DNA of 64,000 nt from Plantago major (Eukaryota; Streptophyta; Magnoliopsida; Lamiales; Plantaginaceae). A program made the position numbers and the translations under genes. Under the pieces are notes generated by a model, which worked only from the letters and a program-made list of their open reading frames with translations, ran no database searches and was not told the DNA's origin. The stretch is from assembly GCA_026545765.1 (NCBI GenBank), contig CM048840.1, positions 15,380,765-15,444,764 on the forward strand. The letters run 5' to 3'. Of the stretch, positions 45,649 to 58,201 are shown in pieces (the first letter of the stretch is position 1; the number at the start of each line of letters is the position of its first letter).

Positions 45649-48153
45649 ATGTCTCTGAGTGATGCACCCGTTCTCAAACCAGAGAACTACGAGAAATGGA
45701 AAAATAACATGATGCTCCACCTTGAAGCCATAAGTGACGAAATGATCGAAGTAATAAAAAATGGCCCAATAGTCATTCAACAACTTAAACAAGTCATGGA
45801 GGTTTCTAATGGTAGAGACAGAGATCAAAGCGAAGGATCTTCACAAACTGATGCGTCAACAAGTGGGAGATCTACTAGTCAAGTTATTTACGAACCAAAG
45901 CCCAGAGAACTCTGGACATCGGAAGATGCCAAGAGAAATCGTCTGGATGGTCAAGCTCGTAATATCATCATCAGATCTACACCTGAGCACATCTGATTTA
46001 AAGCGTAGGGTGCTAAAACAGCGAAAGTTGCCTGGCAACTGATTGAAGAAATCTGTGCCGGAACTGAGAAAACCAAAGAAAACAAGTTTGAAGTTCTCAA
46101 GTTGAAATTTCAAAATTTCAAACAAGGACCCACTGAAACTCTGGAAGAACTTGATTTCAGATTTACCACTCTCATGAGTGATATGGCAGCACTTGGGGAA
46201 AGCAACAGATACTCTCAGTCAGAAAAGATTAAGACTATTGTCAGAAGTCTTAACCACAACTGGGAGCATACTAAATTCTTTTATTTTAATCAAGGTATGC
46301 CAAATATCACTCCAGTGGAACTCTTCTCACATCTTGCTACGGTTGATTATGAGACAACACAAAGAGAACAAACAACTGAAAAGTTGCAGAATATTGCTCT
46401 AGTTGCTCAAGGAACTTCTGAAAAGAAGAAAAGCAAGGAAGAGACTAAGGATGCTCTTGCTGCAAAGCAAATGAGCAAATATGTCAGTCGAGAAATTGAG
46501 AGAAGAAAAGCCAAAGAGAAGCTGAAAAAGCATCTAGGCTCAAACTATCACCAGTACAAAAATGCAAAGCTCATTGAACAAGCCATTTCGAGAAAGCATC
46601 ATGTACTGAGGAAGTAGAAATTGGAAACGATATCTGCTTCTATTGTCAGAAACCTGGTCACTTCAAGAAGGATTGTCCTGCCTTCAACAAACTAAGGACA
46701 AGTGACAAGAAAGATAGAAGAATCTTCAGAAGAAGCCAGAAAGCTTTATTAACTGAAGAAAGAAAGAAAATCCAAACTCAACTGGATTCTCTAGACTATG
46801 AGACAGATTCTGAATATGACAATTCAGATGACTCAATCTTACCATCACTAGAATTATGTGGAGTTACTCATGATATAATCGACTTCGGCCTCAAGAAGAA
46901 TGAAATGTGTGGAGTTGCTGAGATTGATGGTCCAGACATCTCTAACATAGAAATTTGTCTTATGGCTGATGAGGTAACACATACTTCTTGTTATACTTAT
47001 GAAAGTGATGAAGAAGAAATAAAAGATCTAGAAAATCTCAGGAAAGATCTTGACATCTATGAAAGAGAATTTCTAATGATCCGAGCTAGAGCCGAAAATC
47101 TTGAAGAAGAAAAGAATTCTCTTGCAAAGGAAAATTCTCAATTAGTTAAGATATCTGAGAAAAAGGATGTTGAAAATGCATTTCTCAAAGCTCAGATATC
47201 TGAGACTGAAAAGTCACATAAAGAAGCAATGGCTGAATTACGAAAGAAATATGAAGATCTTCTTTCTGAGAACAAGGAACTCAAAAAGAAAGAATTATCT
47301 TTTCAATCTTATGCCAAAGCTAGTGACACTCTTACTGAAGTACAATCTTACTTAAGAGATCCTTCAGAAAAGAAAGGACTTGGGCTGAATACACAAACAG
47401 AGTGTTCTATCACTCTGAATAAGAGTGAGGAAAGAAGAACATTTGTAAGCACTCAGCAAGATGGTTCCCATGCAATCTATAGTATCGGTCAGAAGACGAA
47501 GATTGTTGACAAAGGAAAAGCAGTTGCGACTAAACCTTTGTGGTAAAAACAAGTCAAAAATAAAACTGATGGGCACGTCTCTGAAAAGAAATACAACACT
47601 GAAAAGTGTAAACACCCACAGTGCTATGTCTCTCAAAAGCGTAGAATTGCAGGGGCTGGCAATTTCTCTCATGTCACTTTTTCTGGAAAGAAATTGGATC
47701 AACCAGAGACTAGCAAAGCTGCTGAGAAAAGATCTCAGATAGCTTCAAGTGCTCGAAACGGTATTGGCTACAAAGGCATCGGGAAACAACTTGCTCATGA
47801 ATACAAACAAGAGCAAGAACGATGGCAAGGCTAGAATTGCTCAAAGCAATTATCAGAAGTGGAAGTTGAATCAAGCCACTGAAAATCTGAGTGCCAGGGC
47901 TAGAAGAAATCTGGCAAGGAAAGCTAAGTTTGCTGAAAAGCAAACTCAGAAACCTGACAGGTATCTGAAAGCACCAAATGGAGCACCTAGGAACACACCA
48001 AGGAAGAAAATAATTCTTAATAATGATAATCATTCAATCAGAATTCCTCCTTATGTTCCTATCAGACAAAAGAATGTTCAAGGAAATTCATTCAAAATGG
48101 ATTCCTCTGGAAGATTGTTTAGTCTGATGGTTCAATGTAAAATGAGAACCTAA
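45649..48153 (+). pseudogene. gag: gag of element C, frameshifted
   Basis: ATG at 45649 opens SLSDAPVLKPENYEKWKNN. Pieces: 45649-45996, 46102-46617, about 46618-46904, 46905-47546 and about 47530-48153. The zinc knuckle CFYCQKPGHFKKDC is intact (about 46636-46677). The coiled-coil region follows (LDIYEREFLMIRARAENLEEE). An NTQTE string at 47388-47402 resembles the core of LC8 light-chain binding motifs, fitting reports that Sirevirus Gag binds LC8; A has THT there and B lacks it. The C-terminal basic part has CKHPQC and ARARRN. Breaks near 46000, 46580 and 47545-47830 are mostly single-base changes. Confidence 0.85.
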
Positions 48154-51100
48154 TCTCCTGTTCTGTTATGTGCGTAATGCTTCTGGACTAAAGCACAATG
48201 GTCATTTGATAGTGGATGCGGAAAGCACATGACAGAGACAAAGCAATCTGTCGATTACAAAGCTTGCAACACGGGACCAAATATCAGTTCTTTGGAGGAG
48301 AATTAAATCCCTCTCGGGATTTGCAACGTCAAATTGGGAACATTAACAATCACGGCGTATTACATGTTAAGGATTTGAAATACAATCTATTTAGCATGAG
48401 CAGTTTACGACAAAGGTTTTACTATAAAATTCAAAGCAAAATCTGAAACTAATTGACAATGAGTCAAAGCGATCTTGGTTGCTTTCCGGAAAGCGATCTT
48501 TATGTTGCCGATTGGGCATCTGCTACAATCAAGAATGTCTCATGGTGAGTCAACTGGTCACCTGAAGAAACCTTGGTTATGGCACAAAAGAATGAGTCAC
48601 TTGAACTTCAAAACTCAACAAACTTTCCAAGAAAGAGTTAGTGGTTGGCCTTCCCAAACGTCTTTCGTAAAGGATGATATCCATTACGCATGTCGATGGG
48701 GAAACAATCAAAATCTCTTTCAAGTCAAAACTAGACACTATAGTGTTAGACCACTGCAACTACTACATATGGATCTTTTGAATCATCGTAACTAGTTATG
48801 CAGAAAGAAGTATAGTCAGTTGTTGTAGATGACTTCTCAAGATTCACTTGGGTTGTCTTTACGAAACACAAATCGACGCCTTGGTGGAGATAACAAACTT
48901 CTTTGAAAAGCTTGAAGTCATGAAAAATGACAAGGTATCTGTAATCAGAACAGACCATGGTACTGAGTTTGTCAACCAGTACATAAAGGAGTTTTGTACC
49001 TGCAAAGGTATACAACACCAACTTTCCTCTGTAAGAACACCTCAACAAAATGGTATTGCGTAAAGGAAAAGCAGAACCCTTAAAGAAAGCTGCAAGGACG
49101 ATGCTAGTGACCTTTGAAATAAGTGAAATTTATTGGGTTGAAGCTGTAAACACAGCCTGCTACACTCAGAACAGATGTTTGATAAACAAACACCATGACA
49201 AGACCCCTTATGAAATCTTGGTTGGTAGACCCCCTAATATCAAACATCTGAGAGTATTTGGTTGTAGATGTTTTGTTCTAAACAATGGAAAAGATTATCT
49301 GAGAACATTTCAACCAAAGGCAGATGAAAGTGTATTTCTTGGCTATTCCACGAATAGCAAAGCCTACAGAATTTACAACAAAAGAACAAAGAAAATTGAA
49401 GAATCAGTTCATGTTGTATTCTATGAAGGAAGCAAGAAAACACCTCATAATGATGAACTCTCAGAAAGGTTCAAAGAACTAATGTTAAGGGATCCTGAAG
49501 AAGAATCCTCAGAAAGGAGAAACATCATTATAGAAAGTGAGGATGACTCTGACGTAGAAAAGCATGAAGTGCCTAGTAAAAACAAGATGACTCACAAACA
49601 TGATGAAGAATTTCCTATGAAACTTCCAGAAATGGAAACTGAAGATGTTCATCATGAAGCTATCTCTGGAAACAATCTCTCTGAAAGACATGTTCCAGAT
49701 AGCTCAAACGCTGAACAAGTGTCAGACATTAATTGCCCTTCTGAGGAGCAAAATGTCTTGAATCTTGAAAAGTATCAAATCAAAATCCCAGTGATTCTCA
49801 TTCAAATCATTTGGATATTGATCCTACTAGCACTAAACCTATGATGAGATGGATCAAGAATCATCCTGCAAAAGATGTGATTGGACCAATTAATCAAGGT
49901 GTTAGGACTAGGAGAGCAATAGCTGAAAATGCTAATTCTCTCTTTGGATGTTTCATCTCAAATATTGAACCCAAAAATATAGAAGAAGCATTAGGAGACC
50001 AAGACTGGATATCTGCAATGCAAGAAGAGCTGGATCAATTTGAGAGAAACAAAGTCTGGAAATTAGTTCCATTCATGGAAGGAATATCTGTGATTGGAAC
50101 TAAATGGGTTTTCAGAAACAAAATGAATGAATCTGGTGAAATAACCAGAAACAAAGCAAGATTGGTTGCCAAGGGATTTACCCAGACTGAAGTCTTAGAT
50201 TTTGATGAGTCATATGCACCATTTGTCAGATTGGATGCAATAAGACTCTTTCTAGCCTTTGCAGCTCATAAAGATTTTAAAGTTTATCAGATGGATGTCA
50301 AAAGTGCATTCTTGAACGGTGAACTTGCAGAAGAAGTTTATGTTGAGCAACCACCTGGCTTTGAAGTTTCCTCAGAAAGTAGAATGGTCTATAAACTACA
50401 GAAAGCTCTGTATGGACTGAAACAGGCTCCAAGAGCATGGTATGACACTTTGGCCAAATACCTTCTGGAAAGTGGTTTCAAGAAAGGTGAAGTTGATAAA
50501 ACTTTATTTACCTTAAACCATGATGGGAAACTACTCTTAGTTCAAGTATATGTTGATGACATCATATTTGGATCTAAGGACAAGCAACTTTGTAATGACT
50601 TTGCAAATCTCATGAAAAGTAAGTTTGAGATGAGCATGATGGGAGAAATGAATTATTTTCTAGGATTGCAAGTCAAGCAACTCAATGATGGAATATTCAT
50701 TAGTCAAACAAAGTATGCAAAAGATATGCTCACAAAATTCAATCTTAAGCCTTCTGAAAAGAATGCTAAGATACCTATGAGCATTGGAACCAAAATGACC
50801 TATACTGAATCAGACAAGAGTGTTGAAGAACATAAGTATAGAAAATTGATAGGTTCACTACTTTACCTCACTGCAAGTAGACCTGATATTCAATACGCCG
50901 TTGGAGTGTGTGCTAGATTTTAGACAAATCAGATGCAAACACACTACAACACTGCTATGAAAATATTAAGGTATGTAAAAGGTACAGTAGATGTAGGATT
51001 GTGGTATCCTAAAGAAAGCGGATTGAGTTTAGCTGGGTACTCAGACGCTGATTATGGTGGATCCGCTTGATAGGAAAAGCACCTCGGGAACTTGTCGTTT

Positions 51101-51492
51101 ACGGGTACTAGACTTATCTCTGGTTTAGCAAGAAGCAAAACTCAATTGCAACTTCTACCACGAGGCTGAATATATTGTCTTTGGTTGTTGTGCAACACAA
51201 ATTCGTGGATACAACAACAACTTAAAGTTTATGGACTCGATGAAGAAAACTCCCATTTTACGTGACAACAAGTGCTATTGCAATTACACAGAATCCTAAA
51301 TTTCATGCCAGAACAAAGCATATTGATGTTAGACATCACTTCATCAGAGACCATGTTGAAAAAGGCAATATAGAGATACTCAAGATTGGCACTGAAGACC
51401 AACTTGTAGATATCTTCACTAAGCCACTACAAGAAAGTAGATTCTTAGCCTTAAGACATAGTCTTGGACTAATGGAACTACCAATGAACTGA
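48154..51492 (+). pseudogene. pol: pol of element C: protease, integrase, reverse transcriptase, RNase H
   Basis: The protease motif FDSGCGKHM is readable near 48207. Between 48216 and 49060 the sequence is dense in small changes relative to B, many turning CTG or CAG into CG. Integrase is recognisable by [12 protein letters not shown] (about 48950) and RTPQQNG (about 49035). Reverse transcriptase is open from 49811 to 50923 ([33 protein letters not shown] at 50549-50560) until TAG at 50921, where relatives have CAG. RNase H continues in pieces (GYSDADYGG near 51040, then 51262-51492 with ARTKHIDVRHHFIRDHV and the final stop). Confidence 0.9.
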
Positions 51493-52228
51493 AAGAGAAG
51501 AGGTATCTGGAACGGGCATCTAGAGAAGAGGTATCTGGAACGGGTATCCAGAAGTCAAAAAGGCTAAAGAGCAAAAAAGGCGACTTAAGATCTACGAGAC
51601 GGAACTCAGATATCTGAATCACTCTATAAACGGGGAACACAAAAGAGAATAGTACAACTATCTGCAGTCAACTACTCTCTTGAAATTCGCATTATTTCTA
51701 TCTTGATGAAAAACTTGGAAAAATCCTAAGTATAAGACAAATTCAGATGCAAACGTGATTCAGATAGCTATTAGCCACAATTCATTATATGGGCACAATT
51801 ACACTTGTTGATTGTGATCATTGCTGAAGAAGCAATGGTGACCCTTGATGAAATTAAGCGATTGATCTATACGGTGGAAATTAATTCACAGTAAATAGTG
51901 GACTGTAAAAATTCTGACAAAGCCCACTTTGCATTTAATGCCGAACTAGCTTTTGCTCACGCCTGCTTGCAAATCACAGATACGTACACACAAAATCAAT
52001 TTGTATGTATTTATGCATTGAGATTCTATTGCTATATATATAGGATTTTGGCAAAAGAAATCACTTTACCTAATCAAAATTCGACTTGCACAAAAATAGC
52101 AAAACCTTCTCTTGATTCTCTGCAAACCTTCTACAATCTCTGCAAATCAAGATTAAGTTTTTACGCAAGAATTACTGAATCAAATCTCTTTCAAACACCA
52201 ATCCAAATTCTCTACACTATATAAAGAG
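51493..52228 (+). other. Spacer between pol and 3' ORF of element C
   Basis: Non-coding. Hairpin CATTGCT-GAAGA-AGCAATG at 51819-51837 (identical in A), TATA-like CTATATATATAGG at 52032-52044 about 195 bp before the ATG, and CTATATAAAGAG next to the ATG. Confidence 0.8.
52032..52044 (+). promoter_or_regulatory. Candidate internal promoter (TATA box) for the 3' ORF of element C
   Basis: CTATATATATAGG followed by GGATTTTGGCAAAAG, same place as in element A. Confidence 0.5.
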
Positions 52229-54487
52229 ATGGCCCCAAAGAATTCTTCTACACTGAAATCTCAATCCTCCACTGGTACTGCTGAAAAGCAAGCACCAGAG
52301 TTGGTTATTGTGAACAACCGACTGGTAGGAGATTTTAATCCTGACCATTGGACTTCAAATCACAGAATGATTTGGGGTGGTGCCATGGTTGAGGAATACC
52401 TCACGGCTGCAATTGAAAACCAAACCGACAGAAAGCTGATTCTTGACATGCTTGAAAAGGCACAAATCAAGGGATTTCTATCTGCTCGCCCAAGTGGAAT
52501 TTCATCACTCGATGTGTTGGAATTCTACAACAACTCCATGATAATTTCCTGTGTTTCTGAAGGCACTGCAATAGTGTCAAAACCTCGATCGAGAAAGGAA
52601 ATCATACGGACTTAACAACTTTACGTAAGTTGTTTGAGTTTCAAAATCTTGGAAAGGATTTTGAAATAAACACCAAACGATGATCTCCTTGAAGGTGTTA
52701 AAGAATGCGATGGCGTGTGTGATCTTGAAAAATCAGATACACTCACTGAATTCAAGCTTGCTGACATCCGAACTAGACATCTGATGGTTCACTGGGATGT
52801 ATTGGCTTGAATTCTTCACAGATGCTTTGATGGTCTACAAGGAGGTGCTGACCAGATAAGCCAAGAACGATGGATCATGATGTTCTTGCTGAATCAACAA
52901 GAAAAATGGCTGGAAAACCCTTTTAACTGGGAAAATGCCTTCATGAAGTTTGTGAAGAAGATTCAAGGCTTGAGCCTAAAATTGCCAAAGGACTAGCTGA
53001 GCCAAAGGCCACGATGGCTATGGTGCGAAGATATGCTACTTCTTTGGAGAAGCTTGGCATTGAGCTCGAGAGACAATTTGAAATAGCCAACAGTAACCTA
53101 CTCTACAAATATGAGTATACAAACTTGTTGAAAAAAGTTACTGGGTCTCAGAAAGGTTCTAAGAAGCGAAAGTCTGAAAAGGTATCTGAAGAAAAGGTTG
53201 CGACCAAGAAGCCCAGAACTTCAAGAAAGAAGTCTGCTGGCAAATCAGAAGACATACCCATTGAGGTTGTCGATTCTCAGATATCTGCAGGCCTTGCCGA
53301 TGAACTAATAAAGGCAGATGAACTCATCAATGCTGCAAAAGAGTTATCAACTACTGAACAAGTAGACTCAGCAAGAGAAAGTGCTTTCAGAAATGTGAAG
53401 ACTATTACAGAAAGCCTTGCTGATGAACTCATAAATGCTGCCAAAAGTGGTGAAAAACACCAAAGCCTATCTGCAGAAACCGCAGGAGTAATGGACCAAT
53501 CTGTTCCTAATGCTGATGAGAGCTCTGACGATGAAGATGAGAAGCTAGTCATCTCTCAAGTCCTAGAAAGAACAAAAAGGGCTAAGGTTACTGAAATAGT
53601 AACTGGTGAAAAGGTTTCTGAAGAAGAACCTACACCTTAGGTTGCTGAACAAGCACCCATAGCAAAGGTTGTTGGTGCAAACACTTCATCAGGGAACGTT
53701 TCTTATGCACAACTTCAAAAAGCCCTAATGAGTGGTATTTTAGTGCTGGCAGATGCTGATGGAAACGCCACAACTAAAAATCTGAAAGAACACTCTACTG
53801 ACCAATCTTCTGCTTCCAGACAACCACAACAACCACAACCACAATAGCCACAAGTGGTTGATGAAATGGTAAATGAACTCCATTTTGAATTACCAGCAAT
53901 GCAGTATGCTGAAGAAAATCCTGCAAAAGAGCAGGTTCCCCAACTCAATGAGAGGGATCAAACTGAGACATCTACTCAGAATGATCAACCAGGGGAGGAA
54001 ACTGAGTTGCACACTCAGGAAAGGTGTGAAGTACCTGAAACTTCAAACAAAGAAGTGTTACTGGAACAAGAAGACCAAAGTATAGAAGGGTCAAGAGTTT
54101 CAGAGACCAATCAGCCTGACATGGATCAGGTAACTGAATGGTTTAACTCTCATCTTTTGAAACTTTATGCTTATATATATCTTGTTACTTATAAAATTTC
54201 TTTGTTATAGGCTGAGTTAGAAACACAGAAACAAGAGGAAGCTGGAAAGCTTGCCTCAGAAACTGAGAAGGAGGTTACTGACCTCGGCTCTTAAGAAATC
54301 GAGCACATGCCACAGGTGATAAAATTGATTCTTAAGATAACACTTTTTAGTCATATGTTCATGTGCTTAAAGTAAATGTTTCTAACAGGCTCCAACTGAG
54401 AAAGAGGAAGATAAGGCAGAAATGCCAGAAAAGAACCCAGAAACCAACAAGGTTTATGAAGAACACATCATTGAGCCTTCCCATATG

Positions 54488-54534
<47 letters not shown>

Positions 54535-57500
54535 ATCAGTGATAAAAATTCTTCACCTTGGGTTATCTCAAACTTCTTCTAAATTACTCAATACTTTCTA
54601 CTCACAGGCTTACTCAGAAGTAGAAGCGCAAGGGGACAGAGTTGCAACATCCCCTGCACCTATGGAAATTGATAAGGCATCAAGGCCTTCATCACAAGAA
54701 AAGATTCCAGAGACTGCACAAGTCTCTGAGAGACAAGTATCTGAGCCTCCCATGGAGGTAATTGACCTCTCAGATATCTGATTTGTCACTTAAAGTTTTC
54801 TTGATAAAATTTCCTAAGTATTGTGATAATTTTAATTCTCAGGTTCAAGAAAGAAAGGTTGATGAGGACCAGACTTCCAAGTCTCCGCCTCACAACAAGA
54901 TATCTGAGACACCAATTGTCTCAGTAGCACAAGTCTCTAAGCCTGAAGTACTTACTGAGGTAACTCAGAAACTAAACTACACTACTACTCAGATATCTAT
55001 AAAAGTTTTGAAGCTCACTCAAAACTCTTTCTTTCAGGCTCAAACAAGTGCAAAGCAGGCTCCCAATGATGAGAAAAGGGACCTACTTCCCTTCTTCAAA
55101 GCTCAAACCCTGCCAAAGCATATTCAATGCTTCAAGAAATGGCAAAGGTTAAGGTGTTCTGATCTCTCTGAAATATTGAGAATCACAGATCAACCAACCA
55201 GACGAGCACGAGCTCTTGACTTGGAGACATATATCCATGCAATGTTCTACCGAGCGATTACATAGTTGCGACTTTATTGCATAAGGATTTCTCCGGAGAA
55301 GTGCGCCTGATTTGATACAAGCCTTTGAGCAGGCGGATGGTCGGACAAGATTACAGATGGCATTCAAGCGATTCGCCCAGACTACGCAATTTATACCTTG
55401 AACAAGAAGAGGTTAATGGGCGAAGATCACTATTCTGAAGTGATCAATCTTGTATCTGAAGATGATGAGGAGGAAGAGATAAGAAAAGCGATTTGATGAA
55501 CCTCCCGATCATCACCAAAAGGATGACACGGACAAAAGGATGATGATGATGCCCCGCACTGTGGACCGGAGGAATTTCACAAAGAAATCATGCCTCAACT
55601 GCTGAAAAGCAAACTGAGAGGAAAGCACAGAAATCTCCGTCTCCATCTCCTCAAAAGTCAACTCATCCATCTTCCCAACAAAAGGTTAATACTGAACAAG
55701 TAGTTGAGGATTCTGAGGAAATCACTCAGAAATTGTTTTATACTCAATCAGAACTGCTCAACTCAGACAATTGTTGGAAGAAGAACAACAACTCCATCTT
55801 CAACTGGAAGACCAGATAGCCAAATCCAGAGACAAGCTTAACCAACTACAAGATCAATATCTGCAAGAGATGATTGCTTACTCTGAGGTTAAAGAGCTAC
55901 AGGATCTTTGTAAATGCCATCACCAAAGAACTCGATCTTGAAGAAGTATCGAAATTGACATGATGCTAAGGCGCATCATCTTCAAAAGAAGTACCATCCT
56001 CCTCCCAAAGGAAGAAACCAATCTACGAGATGGTTCTTTGGACTCGACAATCGATGAGAATGTCCAAGAGGATGAAGACCATCGGGTGATTACTCGGATG
56101 ATGAAGAAGACAAGACTTTGGCGAGCATCGCAATGAACATCTAGTCGTTTCACACTTGAAAAGGAAAGATTGCTCCACAAACTTTCAAAGAACCGCCAAA
56201 TGTCCACTCCATGAATACATGAGCAGATGCAATCTTGGCTCATCTGAAAAAGGAGATGTCTTCACAGAACAAGGAAGTAATTGCCTCCATCCCCTCTGAA
56301 ATGAAAAAGTTCACTGAGCTCGTTACTCAGATAACAACTAGCATAGTCATTGCTCAGAAAGATCTGGGAATGATAAGGGACGATGATGCGTCTTTAGCTG
56401 AAAAAGCTTTCCAAGAGGCAAGTTACACCTTTGGAAGCGGATGCCATCCTAGGCCCATTAGCAGAGCTCACTGATAAGGACAATGGACTTATCAAGCAAA
56501 ATCAGGAGCTCAAAGCCGAACTTCAGAAGTTGGTCACTGCCTATAATTATTTACAAGGGCATTTTAACTCTCTCTCAGATTCTTTTATGAGACTGAGTCA
56601 GCCAACAATGACTAAGGGGGAAAGAGTGTACAAATCTGGACCTCAAAGTCAGGGGGAATGGGAAGAAGGAGAAGAAAACAAGAAGAAATCTGAGTCAGTG
56701 CGGCTCGTAGAGGAAGAAGAAACATGAAAACTTCCCACCACCACTCGTAATCAATGAACCCTCCTCAAGCCAAGTCTTTGCAAATAGTAGCTGCTTCCCA
56801 GAAACCTACTGAAGGAACTACAATGATAACAAGGGCCATGGCACAGAAACCTCCAAGGAGTACCAAGGCTCCAAGGAGAAGACAAGTTAAAGGGATTGAT
56901 GAATCTTCTGAAGAAGAAGAAGGTCAAATCAAGTCCTTGGGCAATGAAGAAGGCTGTAAAACTCTCACAAGATCTAATCTTGATGATGATGAGGAAACTG
57001 ATGAAGATGAAGCTCCTCTTCACAGAAAAAGGAAAATTGAAAGCCTAACTGAGCCCATAGTGCAAAGCTTAGCGACTAAAACACCCTCTGGAAATACCAA
57101 GTCTATCCGGTGGTTCTTCAAGCAACAACCCCAAAGAGAATTCAAGATGAGAAGGAAGATCGAGAGCGAGCAAAGACAAAGTCAACTTCCACTCAGGCCA
57201 GAAGAAAATAGAGTATGTGAAGAATGACAATGATTCCTCTGTCTACAGGTGCATCAATCAGAAAAATGGCTATTGGATTCTGGAACTTAAGCATCTACTG
57301 GTAAATTCAAGATTTCCAGAACCAATCCATAAACAACTATGGCATGGAGAAAAGATAAGCCAACCTTGATCAACACCAATCACATTAAAGCCTGGTTGGA
57401 TTTTGAAGTTGTCAAGAGAACTGAAGCCATGAGAAAGGACCTCTCTAATGAATGTCCATATGGAAAGCCAGATGATGTGCACAGAATTCTGAATATCACA

Positions 57501-57811
57501 GGAACATGCACAAGAGCAAGACTCGCTGTGGAACCCTATGAATCGTTCTATCTAACTGAAGATCAATACAAGGGTGACATCAGATATCTGAGGATTATCT
57601 AGAATACTTCAAGCTTTCAGATATCAGAATAGAGCATGCCTGGAAGTGGGGAAAGTATCTGTGGGTCAAACATTTTGTCAAGAAAAATCCTACCAAAACT
57701 TACAAAGAGGTCTGTGGATTTGCTAGAGACACTGAGATGCTCGTCAGAACACTTCTCTATAATTATTCTGATGACATCAAAAGGTCTGGAGATAGGAAAT
57801 TTGCAGACTGA
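52229..57811 (+). pseudogene. 3' ORF of element C: six exons, many frame breaks
   Basis: Exons: 52229-54129, 54211-54315, 54389-54490, 54608-54757, 54843-54959 and 55038-57811, at the same phase-0 junctions as in A and B. Intron 3 (54491-54607) is longer because of an AT microsatellite. Exon 1 has HRMIWGGAMVEEYL, SSLDVLEFYNNS, a Lys/Arg-rich NLS-like stretch (TKKPRTSRKKSAGK) and DELINAAKE-type repeats. Exon 6 has HIQCFKKWQRLRCSDLSE, VINLVSEDDEEE (55440), a coiled coil (AELQKLVTAYNYLQ) and an acidic DESSEEEEG box. The C-terminal globular part ends SDDIKRSGDRKFAD before TGA at 57809. Exon 1 (52580-53040) and exon 6 (55260-56250) are dense in CTG/CAG-to-CG changes, so the breaks there may be consensus errors. 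Function unknown. Confidence 0.75.
54492..54530. repeat. AT dinucleotide microsatellite inside intron 3 of the 3' ORF
   Basis: About 19-20 uninterrupted TA/AT units directly after the GT donor. It is absent from the A copy, whose intron 3 starts GTATATATCTCAG, a likely seed for expansion. Confidence 0.95.
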
Positions 57812-58201
57812 TCCATAGAACAACTGTTGAAGACTTGAAAAATTAAAGACTTGAAGACTAGTCTGTTAGGATGTTTACTTGGAGCTTGGTTACTCCTGTT
57901 GTCCTAATTTACTATGTATTTTTGTTGTATTTTTGCTGACTGAGCTAAACTTGTTTTATGTACTAAAGTTATATGTAATCTTTCTTTGTAACTTATCTGA
58001 AGAACTTACTCTCAGATAGTATTCTATAAAAGATAACTTGTCAGCAAAGATCACAACTTGTGATTTGGTTGATGTCTACTTTCTGCACTTAATTGAATGA
58101 TTTGAAAAATCTTAGGAAATGATTAAGTGTTGGACTGTTCACTCATCCAGATTTGTAATAGGTCAGATAGTCATCGTTGACTGATCAAAAAGGGGGAAAT
58201 T
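57812..58201 (+). other. 3' non-coding spacer of element C, with hairpin and polypurine tract
   Basis: Hairpin ATCAC-AACTT-GTGAT at 58050-58064 in the conserved block, and polypurine tract AAAAAGGGGGAAA-like at 58187-58199 directly before the 3' LTR. Confidence 0.85.

Noticed and set aside
54755..54781. A second SUMO-motif-like VIDLSD in the C copy of the 3' ORF
   Set aside because: It reads past the exon 4 donor into intron 4 and is not kept in A or B.
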